Positions 1-8,060 of a stretch of DNA of 64,000 bases are shown here, in pieces. The number at the start of each line of letters is the position of its first letter. The stretch's first letter is position 1. Both the position numbers and the translations under genes were made by a program. Source of the stretch: Thalassospira indica (GTDB lineage Bacteria > Pseudomonadota > Alphaproteobacteria > Rhodospirillales > Thalassospiraceae); assembly GCF_003403095.1 (NCBI RefSeq), contig NZ_CP031555.1:1054001-1118000 (forward strand), read 5' to 3'. The notes below the pieces were generated by a model. The model ran no database searches and was not told the DNA's origin. It saw only the letters and a list, made by a program, of their open reading frames with translations.

Positions 1-639
1 GTGGGCTATTGCATGGGCGGGGTTGTTGCCCTTGCGGCGACACTTCTCGATCCGGCACAGGTCTCAAAGCTTGTCCTGCTGGCAACCCCTTGGGACTTCA
101 TGGCCGCCGGTCCGACCCAGTCACGCATTGCTGCGGCCTTTGCGCCCTCGCTGCCGCAAATGCTGGCAATCCATGACACTTTGCCCGTGGACGTGCTGCA
201 AAGCCTGTTTGCCAGCCTCGATCCCTTCATGATGGGTGAAAAATTCCGGCGTTTTCAGGCCATGGCAATGGATTCAACCAAAGCACAGGATTTTGTCGCC
301 CTTGAAGACTGGCTCAATGACGGCGTGCCCTTGCCGCGACGGGTCGCGGTCGATTGCCTGATTGGCTGGTATGTCGAAAACCGCCCGGCCAAGGGCCAGT
401 GGCAGATTGACGGCATTGATATCAATCCGGCGGACTTGTCCTGCCCTGTGTTGGCCGTGATCCCGGAAAATGACCGCATCGTCCCACCCGAAAGCGCGCA
501 GGCGCTGTTTGATGCCTGCCCCGAAGATCTCCGCAACGAACTTCATCCATCCGCCGGCCACATCGGCATGATGGTCGGATCGCGCGCGGAAAAATCGACG
601 TGGAAACCGCTGGTCGACTGGCTGGCGAAAAAGAACTAG
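1..639 (+). CDS. PHA synthase-like alpha/beta hydrolase, C-terminal part (5' end cut by window)
   Basis: This is the C-terminal 212 codons of an alpha/beta-hydrolase of the poly(3-hydroxyalkanoate) synthase type. The nucleophile box reads GYCMGG, with cysteine in place of the lipase serine, as in PhaC enzymes. An Asp in PENDRIV and a His in SAGHIGMM complete the expected catalytic triad. The reading frame is open at the window edge; the GTG at base 1 is in frame, but family members carry a long N-terminal part, so the true start probably lies upstream. The phaA and phaB genes lie 4-7 kb downstream, which fits a role in PHA polymerisation. It could instead be a shorter PhaC-like hydrolase; the missing N-terminus prevents a decision. 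Confidence 0.75.
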   Translation: MGYCMGGVVALAATLLDPAQVSKLVLLATPWDFMAAGPTQSRIAAAFAPSLPQMLAIHDTLPVDVLQSLFASLDPFMMGEKFRRFQAMAMDSTKAQDFVALEDWLNDGVPLPRRVAVDCLIGWYVENRPAKGQWQIDGIDINPADLSCPVLAVIPENDRIVPPESAQALFDACPEDLRNELHPSAGHIGMMVGSRAEKSTWKPLVDWLAKKN

Positions 640-649
640 TGCACCCGCG

Positions 650-1624
650 TTACTCCGCACTTTCGGTGGCAAGTTGGGCGCGCTCCGGCGCCCAGCGCAG
701 GGTCAGGCGCGCCAGAAGGGCGATGATGATCAGGGTCAGGATGACCCGCCCCACCAGCACCACCCAGATATCCGCACCAAGTGCGAGCATGATCGCCGTA
801 TCCTCAATGAGGGAATGTGACAGCGACAACCAGCTGAGCGACAGGAAAAGGGTGCGTTTGGGGTAATTGTTCTTGCGCGCCTCATCAATGATCAGCGCCC
901 CGCCATAGGTAATGCCGAGTAACACACCGATGGTGGTCACTGGTGCCACATCACGCGAAATGCCCGAAATCCGCAGGACCGGCATCATGGCCTGTGTGAT
1001 GCGCGCCGTGATTCCGGTTTTCTCCAGGATATCCAGCAGGATCAACAAGCCGACAATCACGCCAAAGGTCACCACAAGCGATTTGACCACCTGAATGGAC
1101 CAATCCATCCACGCGGCCAGCCCGCTGGTAGCGGCGGTCGCAGCTTCACTGCCGACCATCCAGGAAAAATCAACCGGCTCGGACAGCCATCCGGTCAAAT
1201 CGCTCAGCCAAGTCACCAATGCGGCATATCCGATCGCGGCACCCACGCGAAGGGCGGTGGTTGCCCAAAAACTCGCCCCGGCCCGTTTGACAATAGCCTG
1301 TTCCACCGGCAGGCCGTGGGCAAACAGCATCATCGCACACAGCGCACTAAGTTGTGCCGCGGTCATATCAAGGTGTGCTGCCAGCCCGATAAAGGCCCCG
1401 ACTGCGCCATACATGCTGACCAACACACATGTCGCCCAGATCAACCCGGCCTCCGGCGGCAGCCCAATCAGCGCCATGACCGGCGCCAGCCAGTTGGAAA
1501 CCAGTTCAACCGCGCCGAATTCCTCGGCAATGCGGACAATTACCATCACGGGCAACATCACCTTGATCAGGGTGATGAACAGTTTCTGGCTGCGGTTGAT
1601 CAGGTCAAAGGCATAGCGATGCAT
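650..1624 (-). CDS. Nucleoside-recognition (Gate) domain membrane protein
   Basis: This 324-residue protein is strongly hydrophobic, with about eight membrane segments. It has two halves of similar architecture, which fits the nucleoside-recognition/Gate family (relatives of SpmA/SpmB and YjiH). The first Gate-like half starts around residue 20 and contains the pattern MYGAVGAF. The second begins near residue 180 and contains GVLLGITYGGALI near residue 235. The family is membrane-embedded and its transported substrate is mostly unknown. The gene converges on the PHA-synthase-like gene with a 10-bp gap, and it is divergent from the Lrp-type regulator at 1810, which may control it. I cannot name a substrate. 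Confidence 0.7.
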   Translation of the reverse strand: MHRYAFDLINRSQKLFITLIKVMLPVMVIVRIAEEFGAVELVSNWLAPVMALIGLPPEAGLIWATCVLVSMYGAVGAFIGLAAHLDMTAAQLSALCAMMLFAHGLPVEQAIVKRAGASFWATTALRVGAAIGYAALVTWLSDLTGWLSEPVDFSWMVGSEAATAATSGLAAWMDWSIQVVKSLVVTFGVIVGLLILLDILEKTGITARITQAMMPVLRISGISRDVAPVTTIGVLLGITYGGALIIDEARKNNYPKRTLFLSLSWLSLSHSLIEDTAIMLALGADIWVVLVGRVILTLIIIALLARLTLRWAPERAQLATESAE

Positions 1625-1809
1625 GGGGCGGCAATCCGATTAGGTGTCGAGGGTGTCGAGCGTGTTTAGATCGTCGGTGGTGTGCGCATGTAAGGTCGTT
1701 CAAGGCCGCGATCATGCCACGGGTTTTTGATTTTTGTGCAGCGTATTTACGCATCTTCATGCAATATGAAGGCGTTATTAAGCTGATTGGCGCGGTGGAG
1801 TTGCGTAAT

Positions 1810-2271
1810 ATGTCCGAACTGGATCAGATCGATACCAAAATCCTGCGCCAGTTGCAGGAAAACGCCGGTATACCCAATGCCGAACTGGCAGATCGTATCG
1901 GCCTGTCGCCCTCGGCCTGTTTGCGGCGTGTGACGAAGTTACGCCAATCAGGGGTGATTCGCAAAACCGTGGCGGTGATTGACCCGGCCCAGGTCGGACG
2001 TCCGCTGGGTGCCGTGATCAATCTTGAATTTCATCGCCACGGCAATCAGTACCGCCAGGACTTCATCCGCAAGGTCCGTAAACTTGATGCCGTACGCCAA
2101 TGCCATGTCGTCACCGGCGAAGTCACCGGGGTGATGATTTTGCACATGCGCGACATGGCGGAATATACCGCCCTTTGCGAAACCCTGTTTGATGCCGATG
2201 ACAACATCGTCTGGTACCGCACCTATATCATCACCGAAACGCTGAAGGATGAATTCGGACCGGCGATCTAG
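1810..2271 (+). CDS. Lrp/AsnC-family transcriptional regulator
   Basis: The product is 153 residues long, the normal Lrp/AsnC size. An N-terminal winged helix-turn-helix (LDQIDTKILRQLQENA, then LADRIGLSPSACLRRV) is followed by an effector-binding RAM domain ending in RTYIITETLKDE. The ATG at 1810 was chosen over the earlier in-frame start at 1714 because the protein then begins exactly where the family does, and a GGTGGAG stretch lies about 10 bases upstream. It is divergent from the Gate-domain membrane protein, so regulation of that gene, probably in response to an amino acid, is a reasonable inference but is not shown by the sequence. Confidence 0.88.
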   Translation: MSELDQIDTKILRQLQENAGIPNAELADRIGLSPSACLRRVTKLRQSGVIRKTVAVIDPAQVGRPLGAVINLEFHRHGNQYRQDFIRKVRKLDAVRQCHVVTGEVTGVMILHMRDMAEYTALCETLFDADDNIVWYRTYIITETLKDEFGPAI

Positions 2272-2346
2272 CCCCAACGTGAATGTCATTGGTCGATATG
2301 ATCAAGATCATGGACGCGCCAACCGGATCGCGATAGTTTTTGGCTT

Positions 2347-2697
2347 ATGAACAAGCTGCTCCATATTTTCATGACCCTGTGTTTGCTCAGCGCCTCGGTC
2401 GCGGGCATGACACATATATCTGCTATATCTGCCTCGGCCTCCGCAATGCCGATGTCAGGGGCCGGCATGTCTCATGGAACCATGGAACAGATGATGGCGG
2501 ATTGCGATGATTGCGCGGCGTCGCCACAGGTGGCCGATGCCTGCGATATCATCTGCGCTGTTCCGGCCGTGATTGCCCGCAAGGAACCGCTGGCAAACCT
2601 CCTTTCGGACAAGCAGCTTCATATCCTGCCCGTGGCCCATCGTGCGGCCGGCATTACGCAACGCCCGGAAATCGCCCCGCCGCGCCTTCTTTCCTGA
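2347..2697 (+). CDS. Small secreted Cys/Met/His-rich protein of the copper cluster
   Basis: The product is a 116-residue protein with an N-terminal signal sequence (MNKLLHIFMTLCLLSASVAG). The mature part is rich in Met, His and Cys (MPMSGAGMSHGTMEQMM, then DCDDC and CDIIC). Such clusters are typical of periplasmic copper-binding proteins. It is the first gene of a three-gene cluster with a multicopper oxidase and a DUF411 protein, which supports a copper-related role. I do not recognise a named family. The Shine-Dalgarno sequence before the ATG is weak, so the start is less certain than the frame. Confidence 0.55.
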   Translation: MNKLLHIFMTLCLLSASVAGMTHISAISASASAMPMSGAGMSHGTMEQMMADCDDCAASPQVADACDIICAVPAVIARKEPLANLLSDKQLHILPVAHRAAGITQRPEIAPPRLLS

Positions 2698-2827
2698 CCC
2701 GACCCGGTCTGTATCGGCATTGCCCAAAGACCGGCCAAGTGCGCACGCCCTGACGAAGGTGCTGCGCGCCAACCATTCCGGCATGTGCAATGCCGGGAAA
2801 CTGTCATCTGTCAGGAAAGTCATCCTC

Positions 2828-4339
2828 ATGAAGAACCTTTCCACTTTGCGCCCGTCACGGCGCCGTTTCTTGCAAACGCTGGGTGCCGGTGGCGTCACCG
2901 CCGCGGCCCTGTCTGCCGGTCTGCCCGCCATGATTCCGGGCTTCGGGCGCGGCATGGCCCACGCCGTTGAGACCGGGGGCGTCCAGCAAGTGACCGCCGC
3001 ACCCGCCACGGCCCGCCTTATCCCCGGGGGTGCCATGTCAACACCAGTATGGGCGTTTAACGGCACGGTGCCGGGCTCGCTTTTGCGCGTTAAACAGGGC
3101 GAAGACGTCCATGTCCGCTTTGAAAATCAGCTTGCGGAGCCCAGCAGCATCCACTGGCACGGGGTCCGTGTTCCCAATGCCATGGATGGGGTGCCCGGCC
3201 TGACCCAAAAGCCGGTCGCACCGGGCGACACGTTCGATTACCGCTTTAACGCCCGGGATGCCGGGACCTATTGGTATCATCCGCATATCAATTCACCGAC
3301 CCAGCTTGCCCGCGGCCTCTATGGTGCCCTGATCGTCGAGGAGGCCGATCCGATCAGCGTCGATCGGGAATTTATCTGGCTGATCGATGACTGGCGTCTT
3401 GGGGAAAATGGCGAAATCGATCCGGTGTTTAACGCCGGGCACGATGTTGGTCATGCCGGGCGGCTGGGCGGGCTTGTCACCATCAATGGTGTGGCAAATC
3501 CCGATATTTCGGTGCGCCCCGGCGAACGGATCAGGTTGCGCATGATCAACACGGCCAATGCGCGGGTTTTTGCCATCGATTTTGCGGGTTTGGCACCGCA
3601 TCTGATTGCCCTTGATGGTCATCCGGTCACTCCGCATGTGCCGGACCTGCCGGTCTTTTTGTTCGCACCGGGCATGCGGGCTGATTTTATTGTTGATGTC
3701 CCACCCGATGCCAGTGGCCTGTTTTCCCTGATCGACCGTTTTTATGACGGGCTTGAAAACCCGTTGGCAAGCCTGCGGGTTGCGGGGAATCCGGTGCGCG
3801 GTGATATCGCGCAAACCAGCATGACCCTGCCCGATAACCCGTTGCCCGAACCCGATCTGCAAAATGCCCGGCGCGAACAGTTGCTTTATACCGGCGGCAT
3901 GATGGGCGGTGGTGTGCTGCGTCATCTTGTCGAAACCGGCAAAATTGATGCCGGCTTCCTTGGGGAAGTGCGCGGCATGGCGCAATCAATGATGGGCATG
4001 ATGACCGGCGGCGGTATCTGGATGGTCAATGGCCGCGATCCCGAACGGGATGAACTTGGCCCGCTCTTTTCACTCGGCCGCGGGGAAAGCTGTGTCGTGA
4101 CCGTCACCAATGCCACGGCCTGGTATCACCCGATCCACTTGCATGGTCATGCCTTCCGTGTGCTTTCACGCGACGGGCAACCGACCCGTTATCAGGAATG
4201 GCAGGATACCGTCCTTCTTGCCCCGGCAGAACAGGCCGAAATCGCGTTTGTTGCCGACAATCCCGGCGACTGGATGCTTCATTGCCACATTCTCGAACAC
4301 AAATTCGGCGGCATGTCCGGCTTCATCCGGACCGCCTGA
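2828..4339 (+). CDS. Tat-exported multicopper oxidase
   Basis: This 503-residue multicopper oxidase is of the CopA/CueO/laccase type. It oxidises a substrate (often Cu(I) or a phenol) and reduces oxygen to water in the periplasm. The N-terminus has a twin-arginine signal (SRRRFLQ at about residues 10-16). All four copper-ligand segments are visible: HWHGVRVPNAMDG and WYHPHINSPTQ in the first domain, then HPIHLHGHAFRVL and the C-terminal HCHILEH. The last segment also supplies the type 1 copper ligands. Met-rich stretches occur near residues 360-400. The start at 2828 follows AGGAAAG and begins directly with the Tat signal. It sits between the small Met/His protein and the DUF411 protein, so copper tolerance is the likely role. 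Confidence 0.9.
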   Translation: MKNLSTLRPSRRRFLQTLGAGGVTAAALSAGLPAMIPGFGRGMAHAVETGGVQQVTAAPATARLIPGGAMSTPVWAFNGTVPGSLLRVKQGEDVHVRFENQLAEPSSIHWHGVRVPNAMDGVPGLTQKPVAPGDTFDYRFNARDAGTYWYHPHINSPTQLARGLYGALIVEEADPISVDREFIWLIDDWRLGENGEIDPVFNAGHDVGHAGRLGGLVTINGVANPDISVRPGERIRLRMINTANARVFAIDFAGLAPHLIALDGHPVTPHVPDLPVFLFAPGMRADFIVDVPPDASGLFSLIDRFYDGLENPLASLRVAGNPVRGDIAQTSMTLPDNPLPEPDLQNARREQLLYTGGMMGGGVLRHLVETGKIDAGFLGEVRGMAQSMMGMMTGGGIWMVNGRDPERDELGPLFSLGRGESCVVTVTNATAWYHPIHLHGHAFRVLSRDGQPTRYQEWQDTVLLAPAEQAEIAFVADNPGDWMLHCHILEHKFGGMSGFIRTA

Positions 4340-4380
4340 CCGCCCCAATGCTGCAATCGAAAAACGACAGGATCAAAACC

Positions 4381-4821
4381 ATGAAACGTTTCTTTGCATT
4401 TATGCTGACCCTTGGTCTCGCAACGATGAGTTTGACCGGCCACAGCCACGCCAATCCCTTGCAGGCAAAAGTCTACAAGGATCCCAATTGCGGCTGCTGT
4501 GCGATCTATGCCGATTATCTTGTCGCGCGGGACTATGAGGTCGAAGTGATCGAAAGCGATCAGGTTGTTCAGATGTCACGCATGATGGGAATTCCCGAAG
4601 AAATGCAGGGCTGTCATCTGACCATGATCGAAGGCTATGCCATTTCCGGGCATGTCCCGTTAGAAACCATCGACCGCATTTTGGCAGAACGGCCTGAGGC
4701 CAAGGCATATACCCTGCCGGGCATGCCGATGGGCTCGCCGGGTATGGGCGGCGTCAAGAATGCCCCGTTCGAAGTCTATCAGATCAAGGACAGCACCGCC
4801 GAGGTCTACGACATCCGCTAA
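4381..4821 (+). CDS. DUF411 periplasmic metal-binding protein
   Basis: This 146-residue DUF411 protein has a signal peptide (MKRFFAFMLTLGLATMSLTG). The mature protein begins with the family's hallmark metal site, KDPNCGCCAIYADYL, followed by GCHLTMIEGYAISGHVP. DUF411 proteins are periplasmic, metal-associated and often encoded in copper or silver resistance clusters, as here directly after a multicopper oxidase. The ATG at 4381 follows AGGATC. A strong terminator at 4830-4861 closes the unit, so 2347-4821 probably forms one operon. The exact biochemical role of the family is not settled; copper chaperoning is the usual proposal. Confidence 0.85.
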   Translation: MKRFFAFMLTLGLATMSLTGHSHANPLQAKVYKDPNCGCCAIYADYLVARDYEVEVIESDQVVQMSRMMGIPEEMQGCHLTMIEGYAISGHVPLETIDRILAERPEAKAYTLPGMPMGSPGMGGVKNAPFEVYQIKDSTAEVYDIR

Positions 4822-4829
4822 CCGCCTGT

Positions 4830-4861
4830 AAGGCCCGGCCCCGACGATGGGGCCGGGCCTT
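4830..4861 (+). terminator. Terminator of the copper cluster
   Basis: A perfect 13-bp stem (AAGGCCCGGCCCC at 4830-4842 against 4849-4861) encloses a six-base loop, beginning nine bases after the DUF411 stop codon. There is only a short T run, but the position and stem strength suit a transcription end. Confidence 0.8.
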
Positions 4862-5031
4862 ATAAGTCGAAATTATGCATGACATTGCCCTTAAAGTTGC
4901 GCACAGGGCTTGCGATCTCGCCGCTATAGGCACACACTCTATGTATCGCCTGCTGGGAGTCCTTTGATGCTCCTCGCTTGCAAGTTGTACATATTCGACT
5001 GACCCGAAAGTGGTAGGTATCAGCGCTTGGA

Positions 5032-5047
5032 AATTTGCTGCGGCGCG
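5032..5047 (+). promoter_or_regulatory. Candidate PHA-regulator (PhaR-type) site upstream of phaA
   Basis: AATTTGCTGCGGCGCG lies 87 bp before the phaA start codon. The same motif, with two changes, occurs before phaB (6379-6394). Its core TGCGGCGC also reappears in the palindrome before the phasin gene (43783-43797). TGC-rich operators are known for the PHA repressor PhaR in other alphaproteobacteria; assignment to PhaR here is inference, and no phaR gene is in the window. Confidence 0.45.
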
Positions 5048-5133
5048 GTAAGATTGAGGCAGGATCTGAGCAAGGCTCGTAACGACCTTCGCCCGATCTT
5101 TGGAAACGTAATCAGGATTAATCGGAGGATCTC

Positions 5134-6306
5134 ATGACCGACGTCGTAATTGTGGGTGCCGCACGGACACCAATCGGCGCATTCAGTGGCACGCTGGCCA
5201 ATACACCGGCGCACGATCTGGGTGCTATTGCCATCAAGGCTGCACTCGAACGCGCAGGTGTCGAAGGCGATGCTGTTGACGAAGTGATCCTTGGTCAGGT
5301 CCTGGCAGGTGGTCAGGGTCAGAACCCGGCACGCCAGGCCGCCATTGGTGCTGGCATTTCTGATCGTACAACCGCGTTTCTGATCAACCAGGTTTGTGGC
5401 TCGGGGCTTCGTACCGTTGCCCTTGCAGCCCAGCAGATCATGACCGGGGATGCCAATATCGTCGTTGCCGGTGGTCAGGAAAACATGTCGCTTTCGACCC
5501 ATGTCGCGCATCTGCGCGCCGGGCACAAAATGGGCGATGTAAAATTCATCGACAGCATGATCAAGGACGGCCTGTGGTGTGCCTTTAACGGTTATCACAT
5601 GGGCAACACCGCTGAAAACATTGCCAAGAAATGGGGCATTTCGCGAGAAGAGCAGGATGAATTCGCCGCTGCCTCCCAGAACAAGGCCGAGGCCGCCCAG
5701 AAAGCCGGTCGTTTCAACGATGAAATCGCCCCGGTAACCATCGCGCATCGCAAGGGTGAAACCATCTTTGATGCCGATGAATATCCGCGTCACGGCGCCA
5801 CCGTCGACGGCATGGCCAAACTCCGCCCGGCCTTTGATAAGGAAGGCACGGTGACGGCTGGTAACGCATCGGGCATCAATGATGGCGCGGCCGCCCTTGT
5901 CGTTATGTCGGCGGCTGAGGCATCCAAGCGTGGCCTGACCCCGCTTGCGACAATCAAAAGCTGGGCGACGGCGGGTGTTGATCCGGCAATCATGGGTTCC
6001 GGCCCGATCCCGGCCTCGAAAAAGGCGCTTGAAAAGGCCGGCTGGTCGGCCGCCGACCTTGACCTGATCGAAGCCAACGAAGCCTTTGCCGCCCAGGCGA
6101 TTGCGGTTAACCGCGACATGGGATGGGATACCGATAAGGTTAACGTCAATGGTGGTGCGATTGCACTTGGCCATCCGATCGGCGCATCCGGCGCCCGTGT
6201 GTTCACCACATTGCTGCATGAAATGCAGAAACGCGATGCCAAAAAAGGTCTGGCGACGCTCTGCATTGGTGGCGGTATGGGGGTTGCGCTTTGCGTTGAA
6301 CGCTAA
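5134..6306 (+). CDS. phaA: Acetyl-CoA acetyltransferase (beta-ketothiolase)
   Basis: This 390-residue thiolase condenses two acetyl-CoA into acetoacetyl-CoA, the first step of poly(3-hydroxybutyrate) synthesis in the cytoplasm. The catalytic residues are all present: nucleophile Cys88 in NQVCGSGL, His347 in GHPIGASG and Cys377 in [15 protein letters not shown], typical of biosynthetic thiolases, is also seen. GGAGG sits nine bases before the ATG. phaB follows 250 bp downstream in the same direction, with its own candidate regulatory site, so the two may be transcribed separately. The phaA–phaB order supports a PHA role over fatty-acid breakdown. Confidence 0.95.
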   Translation: MTDVVIVGAARTPIGAFSGTLANTPAHDLGAIAIKAALERAGVEGDAVDEVILGQVLAGGQGQNPARQAAIGAGISDRTTAFLINQVCGSGLRTVALAAQQIMTGDANIVVAGGQENMSLSTHVAHLRAGHKMGDVKFIDSMIKDGLWCAFNGYHMGNTAENIAKKWGISREEQDEFAAASQNKAEAAQKAGRFNDEIAPVTIAHRKGETIFDADEYPRHGATVDGMAKLRPAFDKEGTVTAGNASGINDGAAALVVMSAAEASKRGLTPLATIKSWATAGVDPAIMGSGPIPASKKALEKAGWSAADLDLIEANEAFAAQAIAVNRDMGWDTDKVNVNGGAIALGHPIGASGARVFTTLLHEMQKRDAKKGLATLCIGGGMGVALCVER

Positions 6307-6378
6307 GCGACCTTTTGCCGGAAAATAACATATGCGGGGCGTCCTCTTGATGGGGATGCCCCGTTTGCATTGATGCAG

Positions 6379-6394
6379 AATTTGCTGCAGTGCG
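6379..6394 (+). promoter_or_regulatory. Candidate PHA-regulator (PhaR-type) site upstream of phaB
   Basis: AATTTGCTGCAGTGCG lies 160 bp before the phaB start. It matches the phaA site at 14 of 16 positions, and its TGCAGTGC core matches the phasin upstream site at 43843-43859. A further TGCATTGATGCA half-palindrome begins a few bases upstream, so the patch is TGC/GCA-rich overall. Confidence 0.45.
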
Positions 6395-6439
6395 ACGAAA
6401 GACTAAGGGCTTTTGTAGAATTCGAGGATGGAGAAGTAA

Positions 6440-6480
6440 TAAAGTTACGTATATAACGCAATTTATGGATTAAAGTTACG
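6440..6480. repeat. Direct repeat TAAAGTTACG, 31-bp period, upstream of phaB
   Basis: TAAAGTTACG occurs at 6440-6449 and again at 6471-6480, exactly 31 bp (about three helical turns) apart, in an AT-rich stretch ending 73 bp before phaB. Same-face spacing suggests two protein sites or a promoter-proximal operator. The regulator is unknown. Confidence 0.4.
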
Positions 6481-6553
6481 CAAGTCGTAGAAGGGCAAGC
6501 TACGGAAATCGCGATGATGACACGTTTGATGAACGAAGTTTAGGGAGGCGACC

Positions 6554-7276
6554 ATGACAAAAACAGCACTGGTAACCGGTGGAACACGCGGGATCGGCAA
6601 GGCAATCAGTCTGTCACTCAAGGACGCGGGCTACACCGTTGTGGCGAACTATGCTGGCAATGACGAGGCCGCCAAGGCCTTCACCGACGAAACCGGCATT
6701 GCGACCTATAAATGGAGTGTCGCGGACGCCGATGCGTGTGCCGCGGGCATCGCCAAGGTCGAAGCTGAAGTCGGCCCGATTGACATTCTGATCAACAATG
6801 CCGGCATCACCCGCGACGGTTTCATGCACAAGATGGAGACCGAGCAATGGAACGCGGTGATCGACACCAATCTGAGCTCGCTCTTTTACATGACCAAACC
6901 GGTCCTTGAAGGCATGCGTGCACGCGGCTTTGGCCGTGTCGTCAATATTTCCTCGATCAACGGGCAGGCCGGTCAGTTGGGCCAGACCAACTATTCCGCT
7001 GCCAAGGCAGGCGTGCACGGCTTTACCAAGGCGCTTGCGCAGGAAGTCGCGCGTAAGGGGATTACGGTCAACACCATCGCACCGGGCTATATCAATACCG
7101 ACATGGTGGCAGCCGTTCCGGAAAAGGTCCTTGAAGGCATCATTTCCAAAATCCCGGTCGGACGACTGGGCGAAGCCGATGAGATCGCCCAGGCGATCCT
7201 CTATCTCTGCGGCCCGAATTCGGGCTTCATCACTGGTTCCTGCCTGTCGATCAACGGCGGTCAGCATATGTTTTGA
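6554..7276 (+). CDS. phaB: Acetoacetyl-CoA reductase
   Basis: The product is a 240-residue short-chain dehydrogenase that reduces acetoacetyl-CoA to (R)-3-hydroxybutyryl-CoA with NADPH, the second step of PHB synthesis. It shows the TGGTRGIG cofactor loop near residue 8, NNAG near residue 80, and the catalytic Ser in NISSINGQ with Tyr147 and Lys151 in YSAAK. The ISSINGQAGQLGQTNYSAAK run and the C-terminal INGGQHMF are characteristic of PhaB rather than general FabG. The ATG follows GGGAGG. A strong terminator follows the gene at once. Confidence 0.94.
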   Translation: MTKTALVTGGTRGIGKAISLSLKDAGYTVVANYAGNDEAAKAFTDETGIATYKWSVADADACAAGIAKVEAEVGPIDILINNAGITRDGFMHKMETEQWNAVIDTNLSSLFYMTKPVLEGMRARGFGRVVNISSINGQAGQLGQTNYSAAKAGVHGFTKALAQEVARKGITVNTIAPGYINTDMVAAVPEKVLEGIISKIPVGRLGEADEIAQAILYLCGPNSGFITGSCLSINGGQHMF

Positions 7277-7296
7277 CCGGCATTGGGCCAAAATAC

Positions 7297-7330
7297 AAAA
7301 CGCCCCGCAGATTTTGCGGGGCGTTTTTTG
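7297..7330. terminator. Bidirectional terminator between phaB and the isochorismatase gene
   Basis: A 13-bp stem (7297-7309 against 7315-7327) has a five-base loop. It is flanked by an A run on the left and a T run on the right, so it can work for both converging genes. Confidence 0.9.
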
Positions 7331-7352
7331 TTTCGGAGGCGGGCTTGTGCGG

Positions 7353-7946
7353 TTATGCGGCAAGGATGTCTTTTGTGGTGACAATCTTGGCAAAGGTGTC
7401 GGCCAGCATGGTGAGTTCGTGGTTATGAATATCAGCAGCCGGAACAGTGGTTCCGGTAATGGCATCGGGCAGGTCGCGTGTCGCGGTGGCGTCTGAAACA
7501 ACACTCACGGCCAGCCCCTTTTCGTCGGCAACCCGTGCGGTGGTCGACACACAGACATGCGTCATAAAGCCCGTAAGAACAACATGTTTGAGGCCAGCTT
7601 TTGTCAGAAGCTCTTCAAGGTTGGTATTGCCAAAAGAGCTCGGTACGGCCTTGGTCAGGACCGCTTCACCGTTACGCGGCGCAACTTCGGGCATGATCGC
7701 CGCATAGGGGCCGCTTGGATCAAACAGGCCTTCTGCATGGTGCTGCACATGGATCACGGTGCCGCCCTGATCGCGCCAATGGGCAAGTAGCGTCTGGATA
7801 TTGGCAAGGGCAGGCGAAAGCCCGGACAGCTTCAATTTGCCATCGCGGTATTCTTCCTGCGCATCAATCACAATCAATGCGGCGTCCTTGGGCGTTCCGG
7901 TCGGTAGAACGGCACCGGCAATATCAAAGATGGTCTTTGCAGTCAT
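7353..7946 (-). CDS. Isochorismatase-family cysteine hydrolase
   Basis: The product is a 197-residue cysteine hydrolase of the isochorismatase/nicotinamidase fold. The catalytic triad is visible: Asp in LIVIDAQEEY (about residue 28), Lys in VLTKAVPSSF (about 98) and Cys in GFMTHVCVSTTAR (about 131). The family hydrolyses isochorismate, nicotinamide, ureidoacrylate or related amides; this sequence alone does not fix the substrate. The gene is divergent from a LysR regulator with a clear palindrome between them, so it is probably that regulator's target. Confidence 0.85.
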   Translation of the reverse strand: MTAKTIFDIAGAVLPTGTPKDAALIVIDAQEEYRDGKLKLSGLSPALANIQTLLAHWRDQGGTVIHVQHHAEGLFDPSGPYAAIMPEVAPRNGEAVLTKAVPSSFGNTNLEELLTKAGLKHVVLTGFMTHVCVSTTARVADEKGLAVSVVSDATATRDLPDAITGTTVPAADIHNHELTMLADTFAKIVTTKDILAA

Positions 7947-8026
7947 GTCTGGATCCTTGGGTTATCGTTTTGATGCCCCATTATCAACCTGCGAATTTGC
8001 ATTATCCATCGGCGTTAATTCGGCTA

Positions 8027-8048
8027 ATATCTGCAAATACGCAGATAT
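8027..8048. promoter_or_regulatory. Palindromic operator between the hydrolase and LysR genes
   Basis: A perfect inverted repeat ATATCTGC-N6-GCAGATAT lies 12 bp before the LysR start codon and about 80 bp before the divergent hydrolase start. Its place and symmetry fit a LysR-type autoregulatory site, although the centre differs from the usual T-N11-A layout. Confidence 0.6.
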
Positions 8049-8060
8049 CGGGAGCTCGTT

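Noticed and set aside
5020..6219. 399-codon minus-strand frame
   Set aside because: It is opposite phaA, which has all thiolase catalytic residues.
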